A stretch of DNA of 64,000 bases from Rhizocola hellebori (GTDB lineage Bacteria > Actinomycetota > Actinomycetes > Mycobacteriales > Micromonosporaceae): positions 124,001-188,000 of the forward strand of contig NZ_BONY01000004.1 in assembly GCF_016862955.1 (NCBI RefSeq), in the 5' to 3' direction. Position 1 is the first letter of the stretch; every line of letters begins with the position of its first letter. Positions 8,814 to 17,286 of this stretch are shown in pieces. The position numbers were made by a program, and so were the translations under genes. Below the pieces are notes generated by a model. The model made no database searches and was not told the origin of the DNA. It was given only the letters and a program-made list of their open reading frames with translations.

Positions 8814-9730
8814 CAAGTTTGCCCGCTCACCGGACGGTCACCGTCGAACTCGCTGGTCCATCAACGACAGCCGCTGCTACAACGCAGATCTCATCAGCGT
8901 TGAAGTGGCGAGATGCCAATGATGCTCGCCAGCTCATCGTCAAAATGCTGGTACAGCACGAAGCCGGCTTACCGGAAGTGGAGCACCTCGTAAGGCACGT
9001 TGACACGATCGCCGCTCCCCATCGGGACCGTCCCACCCTTCGCGTCTACTGCCTTCTCCCGTCGAACATCGAGCACCTGATCGGCCAGCTCGCGAAGGCG
9101 GATATGCAGACACCACGAATCGAAGTGATTCGAGTCCTCACACAACCTCTCCAGCCTCCACGCCTAGCGCAGCTCATGGGGGAAGCAGCGTCAGCAGAAA
9201 CGTCGCTGCTCCAAATCTGGTCGTACCTTGAACTTTCGTCCGTTGCCGAGCTTGCCCAGCTTTCCGATCTTCTGAAGGAACGCGCTGTCGACTCGGCCGG
9301 CCAGCCCGCATTCCGGAGGTTTCCTGTCGTCGAGGTTCCAGGTTCGTTCAGCATCAACGATGCAGATCCGATCGCGGACTTCTGGTATCAGCATCCTCAA
9401 GTCCAAACGGCATCGAGTCGAAGCCTTCACGGTCGCCTGGAGACGTTCTTCCGGCTCTTCGAGCTTGCCCGCCTAGCTCACATCCTTGCCGGACTACCGC
9501 ACGTCGCCGCCGATGACGCCGAACTCGGGGATCGTGAGCATCTGCCCGCTTTTGAGGACTGGCTGCGTCGACGCGAGCTGTTGACCACCGAGCCCTATTT
9601 ACAGAACGCCATTCTCGAGCACGACGTCGACCTGCTCGCCGACAGCCACGAGTGTCAGTCTCCGGTCTTCACCTTCGCCGCGTTGCCCCGCCACCTCGAC
9701 GCTGTTCGATCTTCTGGAGGTCTCCAGTGA
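8810..9730 (+). CDS. Unrecognised protein coupled to the radical SAM gene
   Basis: The 306-residue soluble protein starts with GTG inside the GTGA overlap with the upstream gene and ends in another GTGA overlap with the downstream gene. The sequence is mixed alpha/beta, with LRVYCLLPSNIEHLIGQL and RIEVIRVLTQPLQPPR suggesting Rossmann-like strands. It has no motif I can assign. Two perfect overlaps make stoichiometric translation with the radical SAM protein likely; a partner or substrate-recognition role is an inference. Confidence 0.6.
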   Translation: MTSLPAHRTVTVELAGPSTTAAATTQISSALKWRDANDARQLIVKMLVQHEAGLPEVEHLVRHVDTIAAPHRDRPTLRVYCLLPSNIEHLIGQLAKADMQTPRIEVIRVLTQPLQPPRLAQLMGEAASAETSLLQIWSYLELSSVAELAQLSDLLKERAVDSAGQPAFRRFPVVEVPGSFSINDADPIADFWYQHPQVQTASSRSLHGRLETFFRLFELARLAHILAGLPHVAADDAELGDREHLPAFEDWLRRRELLTTEPYLQNAILEHDVDLLADSHECQSPVFTFAALPRHLDAVRSSGGLQ

Positions 9731-11460
9731 CGACGAATGCGACCATCGGGCCTGTCCGGCGGAGGGTCGGCGGGCAGGTAGATGCCTACCTCGTAAAGCT
9801 ACCGAATCACAACATCGATTACCCCCACCTCGCGACCCCAACGCTGACCGCCCGGCTTCGTTCGAAGCTCTTCACCGTCGAACAGCTCGACATCAATATG
9901 GAGCTGCACGACTACCTTCTCACTGCGGAGGCACTCCGGCGCATCGAAGAGGAGCTCATCCCGCAGCTGCTCGACTTCAATCGGGTCAGCGTCGAGGAGA
10001 TCCGCCGGCTGCGCCGCTTCCTGGAACAGTTGCGCGGTGTAGCTCAGACGGTGGGCTATGCCGAGATAGAGCACCAGAAAACGCTCATGCAACGACGCGA
10101 CTACGCGGCCGTCTTCGGACACGCTGCGACTATGCCTCCGCTCGCAGTCTTCAACATCGCCAGCATCAATCGCGTACTCGTGGACCGGGCGCTCGCAATG
10201 GCCATGCTCGGCGAACCCACCATGATCTCGCAGTTCCTGGCTACCCATGCGGTCCGGATCGCCTCCCTGCGCCCAGCGGTCGTTGGCATCTCGCTGCTGC
10301 AGATACAGCGCCGAGCGGCGATCTGGTTCGCCCAGACCCTCAAGTCATTGGGCGACATGACGATCGTCATCGGTGGTCCCGATGCCACGAGCTTCGGCGA
10401 GCAGTACCTGCGCGCGTACACGTGTTTTGACGCAGCATTTCAGTTCGAAGCCGAGGACAGTTTCGCGCGCTTCATGGACGGGGCCCCGCCCGAATCGATT
10501 CCGGGCATGGCCTACCGCGACGCCGATGGCCAGGTACGCGCCAACCTTGCAGACTACGACAAAGCTCAATCGACGTTCCTTCCCGATTTCTCGGGTCTGT
10601 CGCTCGAAAAGTACCTCCTGCCGACCCTGCCGCTAAGCGCCTCCCGAGGTTGTGCGTTCGCGAAGTGCAAGTTCTGCAATCATTTCCGTACCTACTCCGA
10701 CTACTACGAGAACGACGCTCATAAGACGGTCGACAATCTGTCCGCGCTGGCGTCGCGATACGGCACGCAATATTTCCACTTCGTCGACGACATGCTGGAG
10801 CATCGGCTCGGCACGGCCATCGCTACGGAGATCCTGCGCCGTGACCTTGACGTGAGAATCATGACCTATGCACGGTTCGAGCCGAGGTTCACACCGGACG
10901 AAGTGGACATCTGGTCGCGGGCCGGGATCAGGTTGATCGAATGGGGTCTCGAATCGGCAAGCCCGACTGTCCTCAAGGCGATGAGCAAGGGCATCTCGCT
11001 TCAGCAGGTCGATGACCTGCTATCGGCCGCTGCCGACTCCGGCGTGCTGTCGAAGGTGCTGATGTTCCACAACTATCCCGGCGAGTCGGTCGATGACCTT
11101 CGCGAGAGCATCGACTTCCTCCGCCAGCGGACCCTGAACCGTCGGCTCCGCCCATTCTTCGCGCTACGCGGGCGATTCGAACTGCGCCTCGACACTCCGA
11201 TCGAGGTTTCCACCCGCGGTGACGCCACCATTCTCGGCAAGCGCTTCGAGCGAAGCAGTGCACTCTCCAGCCTGATCGAGTACCACGACGGGCCCGCCTA
11301 CGATTTGAAGCGGGACGAACTCGAACGGTTCTTGCGCGAGATGGCCGAGTTGACCGAGGCACGCAATGTGCTGCCCGCGAACGACGACTACGTCTCCCTC
11401 GACCTCATCCTGCTAGAGCTGGCTGCGTCGGGAGTGCCGTTAGCGTGGCGGCCAATTTGA
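9727..11460 (+). CDS. B12-domain-type radical SAM protein with CX4CX2C cluster motif
   Basis: The 577-residue protein begins at GTG 9727 in a GTGA overlap. Residues about 165-275 look like a cobalamin-binding-type Rossmann domain (VVGISLLQIQ, then VIGGPDATSFG), but the DxHxxG histidine motif is not seen. The radical SAM core starts SASRGCAFAKCKFCNH with cysteines 309, 314 and 317, i.e. CX4CX2C rather than CX3CX2C, followed by FVDDML, YARFEP, IEWGLESASPTVLKAMSKG and FHNYPGES, all typical of the family. It should bind a 4Fe-4S cluster and SAM for radical chemistry on an unknown substrate. Arg-rich tail segments after residue 480 are unassigned. Confidence 0.8.
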   Translation: MTTNATIGPVRRRVGGQVDAYLVKLPNHNIDYPHLATPTLTARLRSKLFTVEQLDINMELHDYLLTAEALRRIEEELIPQLLDFNRVSVEEIRRLRRFLEQLRGVAQTVGYAEIEHQKTLMQRRDYAAVFGHAATMPPLAVFNIASINRVLVDRALAMAMLGEPTMISQFLATHAVRIASLRPAVVGISLLQIQRRAAIWFAQTLKSLGDMTIVIGGPDATSFGEQYLRAYTCFDAAFQFEAEDSFARFMDGAPPESIPGMAYRDADGQVRANLADYDKAQSTFLPDFSGLSLEKYLLPTLPLSASRGCAFAKCKFCNHFRTYSDYYENDAHKTVDNLSALASRYGTQYFHFVDDMLEHRLGTAIATEILRRDLDVRIMTYARFEPRFTPDEVDIWSRAGIRLIEWGLESASPTVLKAMSKGISLQQVDDLLSAAADSGVLSKVLMFHNYPGESVDDLRESIDFLRQRTLNRRLRPFFALRGRFELRLDTPIEVSTRGDATILGKRFERSSALSSLIEYHDGPAYDLKRDELERFLREMAELTEARNVLPANDDYVSLDLILLELAASGVPLAWRPI

Positions 11461-11494
11461 TCCATTGACAGTATTAGTTCGTTCGGGAAGAGAA

Positions 11495-11977
11495 ATGCGA
11501 AGCATGAGCGGCTCCTCAGATACTGTCATCCGATCCATCGAAGAAGACGACATCGAGGCCTGCGCGGCAATCTTTGTGAAGGCGTACGCCGAGGTCTACG
11601 GAGAGACGTGGTCGGTCCAAACAGCAGAAGCTCGCATCACGCACGTGGTGGGGGCTGGCCGGCCCCACTGTCTCGTCATCGAAGGTGACGGTGCCGAGGT
11701 CATGGGATTCCTCCTCGCCCGACCATATCCCTGGTACGACGGCATTCGGCTGTGGATCGAGGAGATCGTCATCGAAACGCGGTACCGAGGGATCGGCTGA
11801 GGCCAACGGCTACTGGAACGACTCGATGAGATCGCGGTGGCTGAAGGCATCACCGGCTTTGCTCTGATCGCCCAGAACGGATCCGTTGCCGACAAGCTCT
11901 ACCGCAAGCTGGGATACACCCCGGCCACCTGGATGCATCTAGAGCGCCCAGGCCCGAGCACTGACCAGGACAGCTAG
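11495..11977 (+). pseudogene. GNAT acetyltransferase interrupted by an in-frame TGA
   Basis: The frame reads IRSIEEDDIEACAAIFVKAY at the N-terminus, then VMGFLLARPYPWYDG, WIEEIVIETRYRGIG, a TGA at 11798-11800, and continues in frame with GQRLLERLDEIAVAEG, GFALIAQNGSVADKLYRKLG and YTPATWMHLERP to TAG at 11975. The stop falls inside the acetyl-CoA-binding loop (R-x-x-G-I-G-x-G), where an arginine or similar residue is usual; CGA to TGA would be one change. Both halves are otherwise intact. ATG at 11495 or 11504 follows GGGAAGAG. It lies 35 bases after the radical SAM gene and was probably part of that operon. Confidence 0.75.
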
Positions 11978-11998
11978 CTTCCCCGATCGGGGAAGCTA
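11975..11998. terminator. Perfect palindrome, likely terminator hairpin
   Basis: TAGCTTCCCC, a GATC centre, and GGGGAAGCTA form a perfect 10-bp stem that begins at the GNAT stop codon. There is no T-tract, so it may be a hairpin-only terminator or an operator. Confidence 0.55.
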
Positions 11999-12416
11999 AT
12001 CCGTTCTGGCAACGCCGCTTCCAACTTCCACGGTCGCGGAGATTAGGTCCTGATTGGATTGTCCTGTTTGCGATGTGGGCTTATGAGAGATGCTGAGCGG
12101 CAGGAGGGCTTTGCCGCGTGGCCGTGCTTTGGTCAATTTGCGCGAGGTGGTGCGCGGCGCGTGGCCCTTCGGTTGGGTGGTCTGAGGCGATTGCCAGCAG
12201 GGCATTTCGCGTGTCGGCGTATGTGCTACAACGACTCGCATGATCGTCGTGGATGCCAGCATGGCGATGGCGGGCATGCCGTAGATCATCGACAGCCGAA
12301 GTGCGGCCCTAGGCCATGACTGGCGGTAGTAGAATGTGGGGTCGCAACGGTGAGAGCCTGGGCAGGCAATTGCCGGACCAGGCTCTCGATGCTGATAGGG
12401 CTGAGCAGTGTGGCGA
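11999..12416. other. Intergenic, no convincing gene
   Basis: The best candidate is a 97-codon minus-strand frame (11996-12289) starting MIYGMPAIAMLASTTIMRVV that lacks a clear ribosome site. It could be a decayed membrane protein end. Nothing else is supported. Confidence 0.4.
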
Positions 12417-12614
12417 TCAGTGGCTGATCAGTAGCCCGAGGGTCAGGAGCTCGATGGTAAGGGTGCCGCCGAACGCCACTCCTCCGCGGATCAGAGAGTT
12501 CGGCAGAGACGCGCCGCCGAGCATGCTGAGCCAGGCTGTTGCGATGCCAGTCAAGACGGCCGCCACGACGGCGATAGCCACCGCGAGGAGCGTCATGGTC
12601 AGGAATTGGGGCAT
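12417..12614 (-). CDS. 65-residue two-helix membrane protein
   Basis: ATG at 12612-12614 is preceded by AAGGAG at ideal spacing. The product starts MPQFLTMTLLAVAIAVVAAV, continues as a first hydrophobic helix, then a short loop with LGGASLPNSLIRGG, and a second hydrophobic helix to LLISH. No family recognised. It is transcribed away from the STAND gene that starts at 12801, sharing its promoter region. A second STAND gene in this window has the same arrangement. Confidence 0.6.
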   Translation of the reverse strand: MPQFLTMTLLAVAIAVVAAVLTGIATAWLSMLGGASLPNSLIRGGVAFGGTLTIELLTLGLLISH

Positions 12615-12720
12615 GGGAGACTCCTTAGTCCGGTTGGGTGGCAGCGGCACGCGCTGCACGGCTGCCATTAGCCCGCAGGCCCCCTTCTGGCGGCGAACGC
12701 CCATGGTTGGCGATCGAGGG

Positions 12721-12772
12721 TTGACCCTGGTCACGACCCTTGTATGTGGTTTCCGGTCCGGTCCGGTCCGGT
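12721..12772 (+). promoter_or_regulatory. Candidate promoter and CCGGT tandem repeats before the STAND gene
   Basis: TTGACC (12721-12726), a 16-base spacer and TATGTG (12743-12748) form a plausible sigma-70-type promoter. From 12753 the 5-base unit CCGGT is repeated four times and then once more after an extra C. The tract lies in the expected 5' leader, about 30 bases before the ATG, so slippage could change leader length. Confidence 0.4.
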
Positions 12773-12800
12773 CCCGGTCCGGCGTCGCACGGCGTGCGCG

Positions 12801-15722
12801 ATGACCAATGTCGACGACGACGCTAGGGAGTTTTTCGCCACCCAGCTGAAGCGGCTGTGGGAAGCGGCGGGCCGTCCGAAGCTCGCGGCCGTCTCGGATG
12901 CCGCAGCATTGAGCGGTCCTCAACGGATCAGCGACTGGATGAATCGCAGGCACATACCCGATGCGCAGTCTCTTGCGCGCCTCGTGAAGGCTCTGGTCCA
13001 GCGGATCAAACCCGAGCGCCGGCCCTCGTACGGCAATCTTCTCGACGCATCAATGTGGCAACAGTGGCGGATGGCCGCAGGGAAGCCGGGCCGTCACGGC
13101 GAATCTGAGCCGAGCCGCGGAGGTGACACGGAACTCGGCTGGCTTCTGTCAGAACTGGCCGAATCCTTCGCCTTCAGCCTGGGCATCCATCCGGCGATCG
13201 AAGTACCTGGAATGCCGGACACGAGCCCGTTGCCCGCCTACGTCCGCCGCCCGCACGACGACGAGCTTGACGACGCCGTTCGGTGCGCGAGTGAACAGAA
13301 CGTCCTGCGGGTCCTGGTCGGCGAGTCGACATCGGGCAAGACGCGTGCCGGTTGGGAGGCGCTCGACAAGCTGCCAGCCGGCTGGCGGCTATGGCATCCG
13401 ATCAGCCCAACACCGATAGAGGCATTCGATGCGGGCCTTGGAAGCCTTTGTCCGAAGACTGTGATTTGGCTCGACGAGATATACGAATACGTGTCATCCG
13501 AGCGGGTAGCGGCACAGCTATTCGACCTCTTGCGCAACCCCACCTATGTTCCGCTTCTGATACTCGGCACTGCCCGGATTGCTCCATGGGAATCCCTTGT
13601 CTCCGAGCCGCCGAACGGCGCCCTCGATCCGCACCCTCGCGCTCGGGCTTTGGTCCGGGGAACCGAGATCACGGTGCCGGGCGCGTTCCTCCCGGACGAC
13701 CTTGCGGCACTGCGGCGAGCCTCGACGGCCGATGGCCGACTGCGACTCGTCCTTGACCAGGACACCAGCGAGGTGACCCAGTTCTTGGCCGGCACGCCAG
13801 AGCTGTTACGGCGGTACGCGCGGGCACCAGCCGAGGCGAAGGCGGTCATTCATGCCGCCATGGACACTTACCGCCTCGGCATGGCCCGGCTCCTGCCAGA
13901 GCCGTTCCTACACTGAGCAGCCGCTGCCTATATAGAAGACCGAGCGTGGGAGCGGGTCGGCGCAGGCCCCTGGTTCGGCACCGCCATCGATTGGCTTGGC
14001 CAGCCCGCCCTGGGCGTGCCAGGGCCAGTCACGTACGTACCTCCGCGCCCCGACGACCGCCCGACCAGTTATCGCCAGTACCGGCTTGCCGACCAGCTCA
14101 TCGAGCTAGCCACCGTCGAGCGTCGAACCGACGTCCCCCCACCAGCGATGTGGCAGGCGGCTCAGGACCACATCGATGACCCCGCTCTCCTGATGGCCAT
14201 GGCCCGGTCCGCATTCGACCGGGCCTACTACCGCATCGCCGCGTCGTTGGCTTTGAAAGCCGCCGAAGGTGGCAGTGAAGAGGCAGGGCGGATCCTGGCG
14301 AACCTCGCGCAGATTCAGGGCCAGAACGAGTTGGCAATGGTCTGGCGGCTCTGGTGCGCCAGGAATACCACCGATTCAGACGTCACGTGGCGGCTAGCGC
14401 AAGCGTACGAGGAGAAAGGCGACACGACAGCGGCGCGGCACTGGTGGCGCCGTACGATCGAGCTTGATCGGGGCCGCGCGATCTCGGATCTGCTGCCCAC
14501 TCTGAGAGCCAACGGCTGGTTACTGGACGCAGTGGAGTGGCTGCGGTCGGCAGCCGACACGGGTCATTCGTCGGCCTTGGCAGCCGTCGCGCGGTTGCTT
14601 GATGAGGCTGGCCAGGCTGCGGAAGCCCTGATCTGGTACGAGCGCGCCGCCGCTGCCGGTGACGAGTACGACGCCTCAAATTTGGCACACCAACTGGCAG
14701 AACTGGGCCGCCATGAGGAAGCGGCGGCTGTCTGGCAGCAGCGAGCAGAGCTGGGTAACGGATTAGCGATGGTCTATCTCGCGAAGTGTCAGCTTGCTAT
14801 GGGAGCTGACCCGTACGTGTGGTTGGAGAAGGCGATACCGACTGGCAGCAAGGGATACCTAAAGATCATCGTACCGCTGCTGACCGAAGCCGGTCGCGTC
14901 GACGACGCCGTGCGCCTGATCCTGCTACACGCCGAAGGAGGAGACTTCAGGGCGGTCGCCCGCGCCAGCAACTGGCTGATCAGGCTCGGCCGATCCGAGG
15001 ACGCCCGCCAAGTCTGGCTGCCCCTTGTCGAGAGCGGTGACCCCACCGCCATGCTGTATCTAGGGCGCCTGCTCGAAGCAGCAGGGGAGCAGGACGCGGC
15101 CGAGCGCATGTACCACGCTGCCGCAGTCGCCGGTGACATATCGGCGCTACGCCAGCTTGCCGACCTCCACCTCGCCCGCGGCGAACCAGACGCCGCGATA
15201 ACTCTGTGGCAGAGCGCGGTCGATGCGGACCGGACGTGGGCAGTCGTGCCGCTCGCGGAATTGCTGACCGCCAATTGCCGCCGTCCGGAGGCGGAGGCCC
15301 TGGCGCGCGAGTCCGCGGAACGCGGAAACCGTTCCGCGATGCAGTTTCTCGGCGAGAATCTCTTCGACCCGGTCGAGGCCGAAGGATGGCTCCGTGCCGC
15401 AGCCCGGGACAGCGTCGAAGGGGCACGCGCGCTCGCCAACTGGTTTGAGAACGCCGGACGCACGAATGAGGCCGCCGAGGTCTGGCAGCCGTTCGTACGG
15501 CGTGGCGATCACCGATCCCTGCGACGGATGATCGATGTCCTGCGCCGGGCTGGCGATCTAGATAGTGTGGACCGCTTGCATCGGACGGCCATAGAGACCG
15601 GCCACCTGGGTGCCAAGTCGTTTCTTGATACCGACGAAGCGTTGGCCTGCTACGGCATCGAGCCCGGCGGTGCATCCGCAGCGCCTTGGTCCATCCAGCC
15701 GCCTCCGGGATGGTGCCCATAG
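12801..15722 (+). pseudogene. HTH-STAND NTPase-TPR/Sel1 protein split by one in-frame TGA
   Basis: One continuous frame of 974 codons carries a single TGA at 13914-13916. Residues about 1-75 resemble an XRE-like HTH (AGRPKLAAVSDAAALSG, ISDWMNRRHIPDAQSLARLV). The NTPase has Walker A GESTSGKT near residue 173 and Walker B VIWLDEIYEY near 221. After the TGA the frame continues as AAAYIEDRAWERV, then GTAIDWLGQP and about 16 TPR/Sel1-like repeats (EEAGRILANLAQIQGQNE; AMVYLAKCQLAMG; AMLYLGRLLEAAGEQDAAER). In the actinobacterial family I know, the join region is uninterrupted, so this is one gene with a nonsense mutation. STAND proteins sense a ligand, often phage or stress derived, via the repeats and oligomerise; the HTH here suggests a regulator or adaptor output. 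Confidence 0.75.
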
Positions 15723-15959
15723 GAGGTCTGTGACCGCCGCGTTTCATATCGCCAGTCGCCTCGGCGGTGGTCCAGCTGTTCTTATCCGCCAGCGGCGCCG
15801 GCAATCCCAGCACATACCTACGCGCCAACGTCGAGGTTCCACACGCCCGAACCGGCGTCTTTCCCGCGCCCCTCCCACGATCGGCCCACGGACACGGTTT
15901 CGGCCGTGGGCCGATTTCTATTGTGGGACCGGGGAATGCACAGGTCGCATTCTCCGCGG

Positions 15960-16300
15960 CTAGACGCAGACCAGCGAACGCTTTTGCCGGTCGATAGATG
16001 GTCGGCCGGGGCGTGCGCGTCGATACGTCCAATGCCGTGCGTTCAATGGCCGGTGCCAGCGCGGCGGCGTGGCCGGGGTGGCGAAAACGCCTGACCATTG
16101 CGGTCGGGGTAGGAGGGGCGATAGCGCAGCCAGCACCACCCTGTCAGCCGGTTGCAGGTCGGGGCGGTGTACTTGTCGGCGCAGAACGGCCACCTGATGC
16201 CGCAGCACCCGAAGTTCGACGTCCTTGGCGCCGCCGCGGGCGACTGGGTCAGCATGTGCAGAACTTGGCACGCAGCCGACATGCTCTGCATCGTCACTGC
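15960..16300 (-). pseudogene. Degenerate IS3/IS481-like transposase N-terminus, copy 1
   Basis: The minus strand encodes GGAKDVELRVLRHQVAVLRR, VHRPDLQPADRVVLAALSPL, WHRPLNARHWTYRRARPGRP, the HTH-like N-terminal part of an integrase-core transposase. The start (MSA-QVLHML-Q at about 16277) is in another frame, and no rve catalytic domain follows. It is the same family as the remnants at 24705-25046 and 37672-38021. 15723-15959 holds nothing I can support. Confidence 0.6.
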
Positions 16301-16302
16301 CC

Positions 16303-16334
16303 AGATGCCCAGATGCCCAGATGCCCAGATGCCC
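16303..16334 (+). repeat. Four tandem copies of AGATGCCC
   Basis: The 8-base unit is repeated exactly four times directly upstream of the transposase remnant. Probable slippage product in non-coding DNA. Confidence 0.85.
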
Positions 16335-16606
16335 AGGACCGCGCATAAACGCGCGTCACAGCGACGAATCGGATTAACGAGCCCACAGCCCTAGCGAACC
16401 CCAACGCGATTGGTCCTCCGTGGGCCGCCGTCCGCGCCGCCTAGTGGGCGAATCGCACAATGGTCGGGACGAGAATGCCACGACGCCATTGCCGCCCCAA
16501 GATCAACGTCGCGAGGTTCCAAACATGGTCCTGGCTCAATAGATGACTAGGTTAGATTTGTCGCGATCCGCAATCGATATGACCCCTGACCAGCGCGAAC
16601 GCGGTT

Positions 16607-16850
16607 CGGATTCTGCCACCTTCGGTGTCCACAGTTCAAGGGGACTCGAACCGCATCGTTAATGAAGCGGTTCGAGCTGTCCCTATGGAGAAGCGACTAT
16701 TTGATCAGAGCTGCTGGGATAGCGGCTAGTTCTAGCGGTGACTCTCGAGGGGCAATGTCCGAACCGCACTTACCCTGTTCAATGCTGGGTTGACCGGCCG
16801 ATGCTTGTTGGGGTAATGGTGGCAGAGTCCGAGCCGGCGTTATCCGCGGC
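16607..16850 (+). repeat. Diverged direct repeat, copy B
   Basis: It matches copy A (7482-7730): AGGGGACTCGAACCGC, CGTTAAT, AAGCGGTTCGAGCTG, then GTCCGAACCGCACTTACCCT and GTGGCAGAGTCCGAGCC. The CGAACCGC / GCGGTTCG hairpin around CGTTAATG is kept by compensating bases (in copy A the right arm is GTGGTTTG, giving G-U pairs). The two copies bracket about 9.1 kb. 16335-16606 shows no gene. Confidence 0.55.
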
Positions 16851-16944
16851 CAGAGCGGTAGCGCGAGCACGCGGCCTATCCATCCGCATTGGAAACAGTG
16901 ACGGGGTGCTGCTTGCGCGTCTCGGGGCTTCCGGGACGGCGGTG

Positions 16945-17184
16945 TTAACGCTTTGCTTTGTCGGTGGAAAATCTAGGTTTGCGGCTTCGAACGTCCTTAT
17001 TGGACAACCGCGATTTCCGGCGCACCGGTCTGGCTCCTGTTCCTCGACGTTTGCGAAGATGTTGTCTCGTAACTATGAGACCGGTGATCAATCCGAGCAG
17101 TGTTGAAAAGAACTCGATGAACGCCGTCGCGTCGTGCAGCCAATCTGCTATCGATCTTGCAACAAGTACTTGAACACGTACCAC
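16945..17184 (-). CDS. 79-residue single-helix membrane protein
   Basis: GTG at 17182-17184 has GGAGG five bases upstream. The product has an amphipathic start (ARSIADWLHD), one hydrophobic segment (ATAFIEFFSTLLGLITGLIV) and a strongly basic tail (RQHLRKRRGTGARPVRRKSR). No family recognised. It is divergent from the STAND gene at 17287, mirroring the pair 12417-12614/12801. An accessory role to the STAND protein is speculation. Confidence 0.5.
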   Translation of the reverse strand: MVRVQVLVARSIADWLHDATAFIEFFSTLLGLITGLIVTRQHLRKRRGTGARPVRRKSRLSNKDVRSRKPRFSTDKAKR

Positions 17185-17286
17185 TGGGTCCTCCAGTCGA
17201 CCGCCGATGCGACAAGCGTGGTCGACCGAGTCTCCAGTTTCGTCTAGTCTGGACACCTGGTGCAGACTGGATGAAGGACAGTTAGC

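Noticed and set aside
14980-16098. 372-codon minus frame spanning the end of the STAND gene
   Set aside because: Composition typical of a shadow ORF and it crosses into non-coding DNA without a start signal.
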